Assembly (NCBI RefSeq): GCF_004322855.1
Contig: NZ_CP036402.1
Coordinates: 310,001-374,000, forward strand
DNA length: 64,000 nt
Source of the DNA: Egibacter rhizosphaerae
GTDB taxonomy: Bacteria; Actinomycetota; Nitriliruptoria; Euzebyales; Egibacteraceae
Reading direction: 5' to 3'
The translations under genes were made by a program, and so were the position numbers. How positions within the stretch are numbered: position 1 is the first letter of the stretch; every line of letters begins with the position of its first letter. The notes under the pieces were generated by a model. That model made no database searches. It was not told where the DNA came from and worked only from the letters and a program-made list of their open reading frames with translations. Below, piece by piece: positions 25,378 to 34,304 of this stretch.

Positions 25378-25452
25378 GGACGCGACGTGTCGAGCGTATT
25401 GACGTGGGAATCGAGGGGCGGACCGATCAGACCAGCGATCAACGGAGGTTCC

Positions 25453-25881
25453 ATGGCCGCCCGAACCATCGGCGAGATCATGACCAGTGACGTGCGCGCG
25501 TGCCCGCAGGACGCAAGTGCCGCCGAGGCCGCCCGTCTCATGCGGGATCACGGCATCGGGGACGTGATCGTGACCGGCGGTGACGACGACGTGCCTTCCG
25601 GCATCGTCACCGACCGGGACCTGGCGGTCCGGGTCATGGGCGGGGGTCGCGACCCCGACACCATCACGCTCCAGGAGATCATGACCACGGAGCTCGTAAC
25701 GGTGCAGCGCCAGACCGAGGTGAGCGACGCCGTCACGATCGTGCACCGCTCATCGGTTCGTCGGCTCCCCGTCGTCGAGGACGGCGAGGTGCTGGGGATC
25801 GTCACCATCGGCGACCTCGCCCGGGAACGTGATCCCGACTCGGCACTCGCCGACCTCAGCGCGGAGTCACCGAACAACTGA
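25453..25881 (+). CDS. CBS-domain pair protein
   Basis: 142 residues forming two tandem CBS domains (Bateman module): TIGEIMTSDVRACPQDASAA with GIVTDRDLAVRVM, and LQEIMTTELVTVQRQTEVS with RRLPVVEDGEVLGIVTIGDL. Such stand-alone modules bind adenine nucleotides and act as energy or stress sensors. The ATG follows AACGGAGG. No other domain is fused. It ends just before a strong bidirectional terminator. Confidence 0.9.
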   Translation: MAARTIGEIMTSDVRACPQDASAAEAARLMRDHGIGDVIVTGGDDDVPSGIVTDRDLAVRVMGGGRDPDTITLQEIMTTELVTVQRQTEVSDAVTIVHRSSVRRLPVVEDGEVLGIVTIGDLARERDPDSALADLSAESPNN

Positions 25882-25923
25882 CCCGGCCCGCCGACTCGGC
25901 AGGGCTTCTCGTAAGGGTCTCGG

Positions 25924-25961
25924 CGCCGCTGGCCGACCGGGGTCGCGAACGGCCAGCGGCG
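25924..25961. terminator. bidirectional hairpin terminator
   Basis: Twelve-base arms CGCCGCTGGCCG and CGGCCAGCGGCG flank a 14-base loop, between the convergent CBS and SDR genes. Confidence 0.75.
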
Positions 25962-26028
25962 TCGAACGCGACGGACGACCAGCCGTTCACGTGGTGGCGA
26001 CCGGCACCATCGAGCCTCGCCGGTCGTC

Positions 26029-27048
26029 TCAATCGGTGTGCTGACCGTGGCGCCGCGCCGACGGCCGGCCCGCCGCACCGACGATCCCCCGACCCGGCTC
26101 GGTCGCGACCCCGCGCACCCCCTCGTGCTCCGGAGCGTCGGCGCCGCGCGGCAGCACCCGGTGCACGAGTGCGGCGGCGCGGGTTCCGAGACCGGGGGCC
26201 AGCCCGTGCGCTCGTACGGCCACATGCGCGGGCGCACCGAGGATGAGCTCCGCGTCTCCGCGGATGGTCGCCTCCACCACCCGGCGCGCCGCCCGCTCGG
26301 CGCGCATCGAGAGCCCGGGTACGACGGCCGCGAGCCCGAACCAGCGAAACTCCGCCCCCGGTCGCCCGCGCATCCGCGCGTGCAGATGGGACCCCGTTCG
26401 CATCAGTCCCGGGACCACCGTCGTGACGGGAATCCCCTCGTCGGCGAGCTCCACACGAAGGCCCTCGGACAGCCCCACCGCGGCGTGCTTGGCGACCGAG
26501 TAGGCGAGCAGATGTGGCGCGGGCACCTTGCCACCGATCGAAGTGACGACCGTCACCCGCGGGATCTCGCTCTCGCGCAGGTGGGGCAGGGCCGCGGTGA
26601 TCGCGTGCCATACCCCCCAGAGCATGACGTCGGACGCCTGCTGGACCTCCTCGGTGTCCTGTGCCGACAACGGCCCGACCATGAGCGTGCCGGCATTGGC
26701 AACGACGATGTCGAGCCGGCCCCGCCAGCGAACGACCCGGTCGATGAGCTCCGCCACGGCCCGCGGGTCGGTCACGTCGCATACCTCGCCCCGGACCTCT
26801 CCGCCGCCGCTCTCCTGCAGCTCACGTTCGGCGTCGAGGACCTGATCCCCGTTGCGGGCGCATATCACCACGTGCACACCGCGATCGGTGAGCTCCCGTG
26901 CGACCTCCCGCCCCAGTCCTCGCGATGCACCGGTGACCAGCGCGACGCAGCCCATGACGTCGGCGGGGGTTCTTCGGCGACGAATCCGCAGCCCCACAGC
27001 CAGTGCGCTCCCGGCCAACAGCACCGCCACCACCGTGGATCGGATCAT
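26029..27048 (-). CDS. membrane-anchored short-chain dehydrogenase/reductase
   Basis: 339 residues. A single N-terminal hydrophobic span followed by RIRRRR suggests a signal anchor with the enzyme in the cytoplasm. The cofactor loop is VTGASRGLG, the NAG motif is NAGTLMVG, and the catalytic residues are Ser in VVTSIGGKV and Tyr-x3-Lys in AYSVAKHA. The C-terminal 60 residues are basic and probably disordered. The ATG follows AGGGGGACGT. Substrate unknown. It diverges from the BCCT transporter gene, sharing a 195-base promoter region. Confidence 0.86.
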   Translation of the reverse strand: MIRSTVVAVLLAGSALAVGLRIRRRRTPADVMGCVALVTGASRGLGREVARELTDRGVHVVICARNGDQVLDAERELQESGGGEVRGEVCDVTDPRAVAELIDRVVRWRGRLDIVVANAGTLMVGPLSAQDTEEVQQASDVMLWGVWHAITAALPHLRESEIPRVTVVTSIGGKVPAPHLLAYSVAKHAAVGLSEGLRVELADEGIPVTTVVPGLMRTGSHLHARMRGRPGAEFRWFGLAAVVPGLSMRAERAARRVVEATIRGDAELILGAPAHVAVRAHGLAPGLGTRAAALVHRVLPRGADAPEHEGVRGVATEPGRGIVGAAGRPSARRHGQHTD

Positions 27049-27243
27049 ACGTCCCCCTGGGGCCAAGGCTTTCGGTTGACATTCCGTCGGACGCCGCCAG
27101 GTACCCGCCGCCAGCCGCTTCACACGTGGGTTGGACGCTGTCCGACGGCCGCAACCCACCCCGGCGCGGACCGGTTTCCAGCAGCGGACAACGGGCATCG
27201 GTCGGGCGGCAAAGCACGACACGGTCGACCGGGAGGAGATCCG

Positions 27244-28869
27244 GTGAGCCAGGAGACCCAGCCCGAAGAAGGCTCGGAAGACGGCGAGACCGGGGCCGGC
27301 ACCCAGAAGCTCGCGACGGCAACCCGCTTCGACATCCGCCCACAGGTGTTCGGCCCGGCAGCGGGCCTGATCGTCCTGTTCGTGGCCCTGGGCGCGGCCT
27401 TTCCGGACGTCCTCGCCGACGTCTTCACCACCCTCCAGGAGCAGATCGCCGATCGCTTGGGCTGGTTCTATCTCACGGCCATGACGGTGTTCCTGGTCTT
27501 CGTCGGCTGGTTGGCGCTGAGCCCGTACGGCAAGACCCCACTGGGCGAGGACGACGACGAACCCGATTACAGCTACCTGTCGTGGTTCTCGATGCTCTTC
27601 GCCGCCGGCATGGGGATCGGCTTGCTGTTCTTCGCCGTCGCCGAACCGATCAGCCACTTCGGCATCGACCAGCCCCCCGGCGCGGCGGCCGAGCCCGGCA
27701 CGGCGGGTGCGGCGACCGAGGCCATGAACCGCACCTTCTTCCACTGGGGCCTGCACGCGTGGGGCGTCTACGCCCTCGTTGGTCTGGCCCTGTGCTACTT
27801 CGCCTATCGCCGGCACCTGCCGCTGACTCTTCGCTCGGCCTTCTATCCCCTGCTCGGGGACCGCATCCAGGGCTGGATGGGCGACGCGGTCGACACGCTT
27901 GCGATCGTCGGCACGCTCTTCGGTGTCGCCACCTCGCTCGGCATCGGTGCGGTCCAGATCAACGCCGGCCTCGACGCCGTCCTGGGCACGGGCACGGCCC
28001 CGACCATCCAGTTGGGGCTGATCGCGGGTATCACCGCGATCGCCACCGGATCGGTCGTGCTCGGGCTCGACCGGGGCATCCGACGGCTGAGCATCACCAC
28101 GATCAGCCTCGGGGGCCTGCTGTTGCTGTTCGTGCTGCTGGCCGGGCCCAGCGTCTTCATCTTCGAGCGGCTCGTGTCGAACCTCGGTACCTATGTCGCT
28201 TCGTTGCCCGGCATGAGCCTGGAGACCGAGGCCTTCGCCGCGGGCGACTGGCAAGCCGACTGGACGATCTTCTACTGGGGCTGGTGGATCTCGTGGTCCC
28301 CGTTCGTGGGCATGTTCATCGCCCGCGTCTCGCGAGGGCGGACGATCCGCGAGTTCATCGCCGGCGTCGTGCTGGTGCCCACCGCCGTGACGGCCGTGGT
28401 GTTGAGCGTCCTGGGCGAGACGGCGTTCTTCCGGGAGCTCTTCGGCGAGGGCGGGGTCGTCGCCGCCGCGGAGGAGACGTTGGACGTCGCCCTGTTCGCG
28501 ATGCTGGAGGGCCTGCCGGCCACGACCGTCACGAGCATCGTCGCGATCCTCATCATCGCGGCGTTCTTCATCACCTCGTCGGACTCCGGGTCGCTCGTCG
28601 ACGACATCCACGCGTCCGGGGGCAGCCTCGCTCCTCACAAGGCCACCCGCGTGTTCTGGGCGGTCGCAGAGGGGTCCGTCGCGGGGGTGCTGCTGCTCGC
28701 CGGGGGTGAGACCGGCCTCGAAGCCCTGCAGCAGGCGTCGATCGCGACCGGCGTGCCGCTCGCGATCCTCCTGCTCGCGATCTGCGTCTCGATCACGAAG
28801 TCGCTGAGGAAGGAGGCGCGCACCGGCCGGCACGAGTCGCTCGCCCCCGAATCCTCGGGCGTCGAGTGA
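27244..28869 (+). CDS. BCCT family transporter (glycine betaine/choline/carnitine type)
   Basis: 541 residues, about 12 membrane spans. Diagnostic segments: FAAGMGIGLLFFAVAEP (glycine-rich sodium/betaine stretch, intact GMGIG), and WWISWSPFVGMFIARVSRGR, the BCCT signature with Trp residues of the binding box. The start is GTG after GGGAGGAG. It imports a quaternary ammonium compound with sodium or proton, most likely as osmoprotectant, which fits other salt-adaptation signs in the window. The C-terminal tail is short (about 25 residues), so strong osmosensing by a long tail as in BetP is not evident. Confidence 0.92.
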   Translation: MSQETQPEEGSEDGETGAGTQKLATATRFDIRPQVFGPAAGLIVLFVALGAAFPDVLADVFTTLQEQIADRLGWFYLTAMTVFLVFVGWLALSPYGKTPLGEDDDEPDYSYLSWFSMLFAAGMGIGLLFFAVAEPISHFGIDQPPGAAAEPGTAGAATEAMNRTFFHWGLHAWGVYALVGLALCYFAYRRHLPLTLRSAFYPLLGDRIQGWMGDAVDTLAIVGTLFGVATSLGIGAVQINAGLDAVLGTGTAPTIQLGLIAGITAIATGSVVLGLDRGIRRLSITTISLGGLLLLFVLLAGPSVFIFERLVSNLGTYVASLPGMSLETEAFAAGDWQADWTIFYWGWWISWSPFVGMFIARVSRGRTIREFIAGVVLVPTAVTAVVLSVLGETAFFRELFGEGGVVAAAEETLDVALFAMLEGLPATTVTSIVAILIIAAFFITSSDSGSLVDDIHASGGSLAPHKATRVFWAVAEGSVAGVLLLAGGETGLEALQQASIATGVPLAILLLAICVSITKSLRKEARTGRHESLAPESSGVE

Positions 28870-28879
28870 TCCCACGGCC

Positions 28880-29602
28880 GTGGAGGAGCCGACCGCGCTC
28901 AGTCTGGCGGCGGCGCTGCTGCTCGCATCGCTGCAGCTCGCCCCACGGCTCCTGCCGACCGAGGACCGCAGCAACGTCTGGACGCGTCGTTTCACCTCGA
29001 TCGGCGGGGGCTTCAGCGTCGCCTTCGTGTTCCTGCACCTGCTGCCGGAGCTGGAGGAGGCCGGTGAGCACGTGGCGGGCCCGCTCGAGGACGACCTCGG
29101 GTTCGCCGCACACGATGCCCACCTGCTCGCGCTCGGCGGCCTCGTGGCCCTCTACGGGATGGAGCGCCTCGCCCGCCGGACGTCCGACACGGTGCGCCGG
29201 ACGGTCCAGTTCGAGACCCTGGCCTTCGCCGCGTACTACGCGAGCGTCGGCCTCGTGCTGTGGGAACAGTCCACCGAGGGCGTCGCGGAGCTCGTTACCT
29301 TCACGGTCGCGGTGGGCGTGCACTTCCTCGTGATCGACTGGGGCCTGGCGCGGCGCCGACAGAGGCTGTACCGGCGGTTCGCGCGGCCGCTCCTGAGCGC
29401 GATGGTGCTCGCCGGGTGGGGAGTCGGAGCACTCTTCGACGTGCCCGAGGTGCTCACCGGCGCCCTCACCGCGTTCCTCGCCGGCGGGGTCGTGCTCGTG
29501 GCGCTCAAGGAAGAGCTCCCCAGCGAGTCACAGAGCCGGTACGGATGGTTCGTGGCCGGAGTGGTGCTCTACACGGCCATGCTCACGGCCATGCCGGCGT
29601 AG
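28880..29602 (+). CDS. seven-span membrane protein, weakly ZIP-like
   Basis: 240 residues, starting with GTG ten bases after the transporter stop. Around seven hydrophobic spans are visible. FVFLHLLPELEEAGEH resembles the HLLPEA-type segment of ZIP metal carriers, and HFLVIDWGLARRR follows in the second half, but the characteristic ZIP metal site HSxxEG is not seen. I therefore call it only an uncharacterised membrane protein. The close spacing suggests co-transcription with the BCCT gene. Confidence 0.65.
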   Translation: MEEPTALSLAAALLLASLQLAPRLLPTEDRSNVWTRRFTSIGGGFSVAFVFLHLLPELEEAGEHVAGPLEDDLGFAAHDAHLLALGGLVALYGMERLARRTSDTVRRTVQFETLAFAAYYASVGLVLWEQSTEGVAELVTFTVAVGVHFLVIDWGLARRRQRLYRRFARPLLSAMVLAGWGVGALFDVPEVLTGALTAFLAGGVVLVALKEELPSESQSRYGWFVAGVVLYTAMLTAMPA

Positions 29603-29661
29603 ACCTTGCATCCGGTCGGCGGGTGGGGCACCGTCGAGCTGCCCGACCACTGGGGAGCCCG

Positions 29662-30344
29662 ATGCTGGCCGAGTCGCTCACAGCGCGGCGTCGCCACCGG
29701 TTCGTCGGGCGCGAAGCCGAGCTCGAGGCGTTCCAACGGACGCTCGGGGCTCGGGAACCCCCCTCGCCCGTCCGCTACATCCACGGGCCCGGCGGCGTCG
29801 GCAAGACGAGCCTGCTCGAGGAGATGGCGCGCCGCGCCACCCACGCCGGGGCGCACGTGGCGTGCCTCGACGGACGGCAGACCGCGCCCTCGCAGGTGGA
29901 GCGCGCGCTCCAGCAGGACCCTACGCTGGTCCCGGTCCGGGCCCCGCTCCACGGATCCTCGACCGGGACGAGTTCTGCGCCGCGGTGCGCCAGGCGCTGC
30001 GCGACCTGCGCCGCCCCGACCTGCTCGCTCGAAACCCATTGCTGGGCACCCGACTGCTCTCCTCGAACACCGGCTCCGGGCCGCCCGACGCCGCCGCCCT
30101 CGAGGACCTGCTCGGTCGAGCGATCGCCCAGCTCGGCAGCCACCCCCGTGACGAGCGGCTGCAGCGCGCGGTCGAGACCACCTACGCACGCCCCGCCGCG
30201 ACCCAGGAAGCGGCCGCGGCGGCCCTCGGCCTGCCGTTCAGCACCTACCGGCGCCACCTCACCCAGGGGGTATCCAGAGTCTGCGCCTGGCTGTGGGCGC
30301 AGGAGGTCGGTGACGCCGTCGTGCCCACGGCCGGGCACCGGTGA
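29662..30344 (+). pseudogene. AAA-ATPase/HTH regulator with large internal deletion
   Basis: The N-terminal 90 residues are a clean NTPase start: RFVGREAELEAFQRTL and the Walker A loop IHGPGGVGKTSLLEE. The frame then changes near 29945, and the +2 frame continues DRDEFCAAVRQALRDLRRPD to the C-terminal AAAALGLPFSTYRRHLTQGV, a winged-helix-like end seen in large actinobacterial ATPases. The middle of the protein (several hundred residues in relatives, by family knowledge) is missing. An internal deletion, not just a single-base change, is needed to explain this. Walker B is absent, so no active product is expected. Confidence 0.72.
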
Positions 30345-30443
30345 GCATCCGGCGAACAAGACCGAGCATCGTTCGGTCTGGTACCCGAACAGCGGGGCGA
30401 GCCACCCTCCCACCGTCCGCAACCCGGTGGGAAGGAACCCTCG

Positions 30444-30539
30444 ATGACCCCTCGCAAGCTGGGCGCCTCCGCGCTCCTCACGCCCGCGCTCGTGCTGCTC
30501 GGCGCCGCCGCGGTCGCCATCGCGGTCCGTGGGAGGTGA
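30444..30539 (+). CDS. 31-residue hydrophobic peptide
   Basis: MTPRKLGASALLTPALVLLG followed by AAAVAIAVRGR is a single membrane helix flanked by basic residues. GGGAAGGAA precedes the ATG, and the TGA overlaps the GTG start of the cupin gene. It could be a small membrane peptide or only a translated leader for the cupin gene. Confidence 0.4.
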   Translation: MTPRKLGASALLTPALVLLGAAAVAIAVRGR

Positions 30540-31035
30540 GCGAGGCCGTGAGCGCACACCCCCGCATCGTCAGCGCAGAAGAGCGCCAGTCCCTGCAATG
30601 GCTGGGCGAGACCACGGTCGATGTGCTCCTCGACGCCGCAGGAAGCGGCGGCCAGCTCGCGGTCCTGCGGGGCCGCCAGGTCGGCGGGGACGCTGCGCCC
30701 TGGCACGTGCACGGGCGCGAGGACGAGACCATGATCGTGCTGCACGGCGCGGCCCTCGTCTGGATCGGGGACCGGACCCATCCACAGCACGTCCGGGCCG
30801 GGGACGTCGCGTTCATACCGCGGGACGTCCGCACGCCTATCGCATCGAGTCCGACACCGCCGACCTCCTGTTCGTCGCGACCCCGGGCGGGCTCGAGGAT
30901 TTCTTCCGCCGGGCGGGACACGATCTCGCGACGCCGGTGCCCGCCGGTTGGACGCTCGAACCGGAGACGCTCGAGGCCGCGTTCCGTGAGCACGGCGGCA
31001 CGATCCTCGCACCACCTCCCCTGACAACGGACTGA
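30536..31035 (+). CDS. cupin-domain protein, frameshifted by one base
   Basis: First frame: MSEAVSAHPRIVSAEERQSL through the cupin metal site PWHVHGREDETMIVLHG and motif 2 start RAGDVAFIPRDV. At 30829 one C appears to be missing (GTCCG instead of GTCCCG). In the next frame the protein continues HAYRIESDTADLLFVATPGG to LEDFFRRAGHDLATPVP and a TGA at 31033. With the base restored it is about 166 residues, a normal single-cupin protein of the quercetinase-like group. The metal ligands are H-x-H, E and the later H. A sequence error is as likely as a true mutation. Confidence 0.75.
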
Positions 31036-31086
31036 GCTGCTGGCGCCCGGAGCTGCTGGGCGGGGACGGGCCGTGGGACCGATCCG

Positions 31087-31494
31087 TCAGTCGAGGCTCT
31101 GGAGGTACTCGGCGATCGCCTCCGCGTCATCGTCGCTGACCCCCACGTCGGGCATCACGTTGCCCGGATCGATCTCCTGGGGGTTCGCGATCCACGCGGC
31201 GAGGTTCTCACGGGTGTTCGGGAGCTCGCCCGCGATCACCCGACGCTCGGCGATCCCGTCCAGGGGCGGGCCGACCCCACCCTGGGGACCGGGCAGATCG
31301 TCGATCGCGTGGCACGACAGGCAACCGTACTCGATCAGTGCCTCCTCGCCCCGCTCCGCCAAGGCGGCGTCGCCCGTCTCCTCCTCGGGATCGCAAGCGG
31401 CCGCCACGACCCCGACGATCACCGCGAGCCCGACCCAGGAGAGCACCGCACCGAGTCGTTGCCGATGGTGGGCCGGTCGTGGATGCGGGGGCAT
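31087..31494 (-). CDS. monoheme cytochrome c lipoprotein
   Basis: 135 residues. A hydrophobic signal segment ends in the lipobox VVAAAC, giving a lipid-anchored exported protein. The heme site is YGCLSCHAIDD and the sixth ligand is probably Met in GNVMPDVGVS. It is the last gene of the fdh-cta transcript and could carry electrons from the bc complex to the oxidase, in addition to the cytochrome c domain fused to CtaC. The linker after the lipobox is strongly acidic. Confidence 0.87.
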   Translation of the reverse strand: MPPHPRPAHHRQRLGAVLSWVGLAVIVGVVAAACDPEEETGDAALAERGEEALIEYGCLSCHAIDDLPGPQGGVGPPLDGIAERRVIAGELPNTRENLAAWIANPQEIDPGNVMPDVGVSDDDAEAIAEYLQSLD

Positions 31495-31498
31495 CGCG

Positions 31499-31861
31499 CT
31501 ACACCCAGTTCTGGCAGGGATCGAAGAGCAGGGTCGCCGCCCCGGCGGCGATGATCGTCAGCGTGGCGACCAGGCTCAGGACCACGCCGGCGCGGCTCAT
31601 GAAGCGCTGGCGCTCGAGGCGCGGGTCCTCGGGGTCACCCGGTGGGATCCGGCGATGGCGCCAACCGGCGACCGTCGCGCCAGCGGCCACGGCCAGCGCG
31701 ATGACCGTCGCCACGTACAACGGCATCCGGGTGGCGTACGCGCAGACGGCCGGCAGCGCGTAGTAGCTGACGATCAGGTGCAACGCGTACGCGCTCATGC
31801 CGCCGAGCAGCGCGAACCAGCGCCAGCCGGGGTGCGGACCCGGATCCTGGACTCGCGTCAT
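31499..31861 (-). CDS. small oxidase-associated membrane protein
   Basis: 120 residues with three predicted membrane spans (WFALLGGMSAYALHLIVSYY; MPLYVATVIALAVAAGATVAG; AGVVLSLVATLTIIAAGAAT). It overlaps the ctaE-like gene by four bases, so it belongs to the oxidase operon. No known subunit IV or assembly-factor motif was recognised. It may be a small structural subunit of the caa3 oxidase. Confidence 0.7.
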   Translation of the reverse strand: MTRVQDPGPHPGWRWFALLGGMSAYALHLIVSYYALPAVCAYATRMPLYVATVIALAVAAGATVAGWRHRRIPPGDPEDPRLERQRFMSRAGVVLSLVATLTIIAAGAATLLFDPCQNWV

Positions 31862-32442
31862 GCCCCACCACCCACCCAGTACCGCGGCACGAGGTGGAGG
31901 ACGGCGTACGCCGTGCCCCAGCCGACGGCGACGTAATAGGTCAGCAGCAGGGTCGCCACGTAGGCGTTGCGCAGCCGCAACTGCTCCTCGGGGGCCCAGT
32001 GGCGCAGCGCCAGCACCGCGTGGGCGACGAGCACCGCGAAGGCGACGATCGCGTGCAGGCCCACGTTCACCCAGTAGGCCGACGCGAACGCGTTGACCGT
32101 GTGGTCGTAGCCGAGCGAGAGGAGGTCGCCGAGCGAGAGCGCGACCGAGATCGCCAGCAGGACGGCCACGACGGCCGCGGCGGCCTGCAGCCGACCCGGC
32201 TGGTCCCGCGCGACCCGGCGGTGCGCCGCGACCGCGGCGAGCAACGTGAGCACCCCGGCCCCGACCACCGCGAGCGGCAGACCGGGTGCGGGCAACGGCG
32301 TCTCCGCGGGGGGCCACGCCTCGGCGCCCTGTGCGAGGTAGATCGCGGCGAACGCGATCGTGACGTGCATGGAGGACAGCACGGTGATGGCGCCGACGGC
32401 ACCCCACCAGATCGGCTCGCGTACGGCAACCACGCGGCTCAT
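31858..32442 (-). CDS. ctaE: cytochrome c oxidase subunit III-like protein
   Basis: 194 residues, five or six membrane spans. WWGAVGAITVLSSMHVTIAF, NAFASAYWVNVGLHAIVAF and the C-terminal TYYVAVGWGTAYAVLHLV follow the pattern of short subunit III proteins in heme-copper oxidases. It overlaps ctaD by four bases on one side and the small membrane gene on the other. Sequence drift is strong, so the assignment rests partly on position. Confidence 0.75.
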   Translation of the reverse strand: MSRVVAVREPIWWGAVGAITVLSSMHVTIAFAAIYLAQGAEAWPPAETPLPAPGLPLAVVGAGVLTLLAAVAAHRRVARDQPGRLQAAAAVVAVLLAISVALSLGDLLSLGYDHTVNAFASAYWVNVGLHAIVAFAVLVAHAVLALRHWAPEEQLRLRNAYVATLLLTYYVAVGWGTAYAVLHLVPRYWVGGGA

Positions 32443-34304
32443 GGCACGTCCTGACGACTCCAGCCCCACGCGATCAGGCACACCGCGACCCCCAACGCTC
32501 CCGCGATGAACAGGGCCAGCATGTCCACGAGGACGGCGAAGAGCAGCAACGCGACCGACAGTGCCGTCCCGAGCGGCCAGAGCGAGTGCACGGGGATCGT
32601 GATGAGGCGCTCGGGCTCGGCGTCGAGCACGCTGCTGATGAGCAGCTCCCGGCGGTCGGCGCGCTCGACGAGCGCACCGGCACCGTCCTCGGCCACGCCG
32701 TCCCACAGCGGGTAGCGGCCCAGGACCCGCGGGGAGTGGCTGAAGTTGTACTGCGCCGGTGGGCTCGTCGCCGCCCACTCGAGCGTGCCGCCGTCCCACG
32801 GGTCGTTGCCCGCTGTGGGGCCACGCAGGCTCCCCCGGAAGAGATCGAATAGCACCACGGCGATCCCCAGGGCCGAGACCACGGCGCCGATCGAGGCCAC
32901 GAGGTTGCCGAGCTCCCAACCCAGGCCGGCCTCGTAGGTCCAGATCCGCCGGGCCATCCCGTCGAAGCCGAGCTGGTGCATCGGGAAGAACGTGACGTTG
33001 ACCCCGATGAAGAACAACCAGAAGCCGAGGTGGCCGAGCCTGGCGGACAGCATCCGCCCCGTGATCTTGGGCGTCCAGTAGTAGAGCGCCGCGAGTAGCG
33101 GGAAGACCGTGGACCCGATGATCACGTAGTGGAAGTGCGCCACGACGAAGTAGGTGTCGTGCGCTTGCCACGTGAACGGGATCATCGCGAACATGACCCC
33201 GGTGAGGCCGCCGGTCACGAACACGATGAAGAAGCCCATCACGTAGAGTAATGGAGGGTCCCACTTCGGTCTGCCGTTCCAGAGCGTCGCGATCCACGCG
33301 AAGATCTGCACGCCGCTCGGGATCGTGATGAGCAGCGTGCCCGCCGCGAAGAACGCGAGGCCGATGAACGGCAGGCCGGTGGCGAACATGTGGTGCACCC
33401 ACGTGCCGAAGCTCATGATGCCGATCGCGACGGTGGCGGCCGCCACGAGCGGGTAGGCCACCATGCGGTGCCGCGCGAACACGGGGATCAGGGTGGACAC
33501 GACCCCGAACGTCGGCAGGCTCATGATGTAGACCTCGGGATGGCCGAACCACCAGAAGATGTGCTGCCAGAGCACCGGGTCACCGCCGAGGTCGGGATTG
33601 AAGAACACCGTCCCGACCTTGCGGTCGAGTTCGAGCATGATCGAGCCCATCACGAGCGGGGGGAACGCGAACAGCACCATCAGCGCGGTGACGAACACGC
33701 TCCACACGAACAGGGGCAGCCGCGCAAACGTCATCCCCGCCGCCCGTGTCTTCAGGACGAGCACGACGATCTCGAGCGCGGCGACGATCCCGCTGATCTC
33801 CACGAAGGTCACGCCGAGCAGCCAGAAGTCGATGTTGTCCCCGGGGCTGTACTCGGGCCCGGTCAGCGGGGTGTAGGCGAACCATCCCCCGTCGGGGACG
33901 CTCCCGGCGAAGAAGCTCGCGTACAGGAAGATTCCCCCGGCCAGGTAGGCCCAGTACCCGAACGCGTTGAGGCGGGGAAACGGCATGTCCCGCGTGCCCA
34001 GCATCAACGGCGCGAAGTAGATCGCGAGCGCCTCGGTGATCGGCACCGCGAAGAGGAACAGCATCGTGGTGCCGTGCATCGTGAAGAGCTCGTTGTACGT
34101 CTGCGCGTCGAGGACGCTCTGTCCCGGCGCCCCCAGCTGCCAGCGCATCAGGAGCGCCTGGATGCCGCCGAACGCGAAGAACACGATCGCGGTGACGAGG
34201 AAGCGCTTGCCCACCTGCTTGTGGTTCACCGCGCCGAGCCATCCCAGCACCCCGGGCTTCGTCGCCCAGGTGGCCTCCATCCGGTCCGCGGGGGGTGCGC
34301 TCAT
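32439..34304 (-). CDS. ctaD: cytochrome c oxidase subunit I (heme-copper)
   Basis: 621 residues. Low-spin heme ligand in FTMHGTTMLFLFAVP; CuB/active-site region WWFGHPEVYIMSLP with the His-Tyr pair and the Glu of GHPEV (type A1); CuB histidines in TWVHHMFATG; heme ligands in VAHFHYVIIGS. About 14 spans, the last two after a soluble stretch. It reduces oxygen to water and pumps protons. It overlaps ctaC by four bases. Confidence 0.95.
   Translation of the reverse strand: MSAPPADRMEATWATKPGVLGWLGAVNHKQVGKRFLVTAIVFFAFGGIQALLMRWQLGAPGQSVLDAQTYNELFTMHGTTMLFLFAVPITEALAIYFAPLMLGTRDMPFPRLNAFGYWAYLAGGIFLYASFFAGSVPDGGWFAYTPLTGPEYSPGDNIDFWLLGVTFVEISGIVAALEIVVLVLKTRAAGMTFARLPLFVWSVFVTALMVLFAFPPLVMGSIMLELDRKVGTVFFNPDLGGDPVLWQHIFWWFGHPEVYIMSLPTFGVVSTLIPVFARHRMVAYPLVAAATVAIGIMSFGTWVHHMFATGLPFIGLAFFAAGTLLITIPSGVQIFAWIATLWNGRPKWDPPLLYVMGFFIVFVTGGLTGVMFAMIPFTWQAHDTYFVVAHFHYVIIGSTVFPLLAALYYWTPKITGRMLSARLGHLGFWLFFIGVNVTFFPMHQLGFDGMARRIWTYEAGLGWELGNLVASIGAVVSALGIAVVLFDLFRGSLRGPTAGNDPWDGGTLEWAATSPPAQYNFSHSPRVLGRYPLWDGVAEDGAGALVERADRRELLISSVLDAEPERLITIPVHSLWPLGTALSVALLLFAVLVDMLALFIAGALGVAVCLIAWGWSRQDVP

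Noticed and set aside
27076-27106. TTGACA box upstream of the BCCT gene as a promoter
   Set aside because: The only -10-like sequence is poor (GTACCC) with a 19-base spacer, so it was not annotated.
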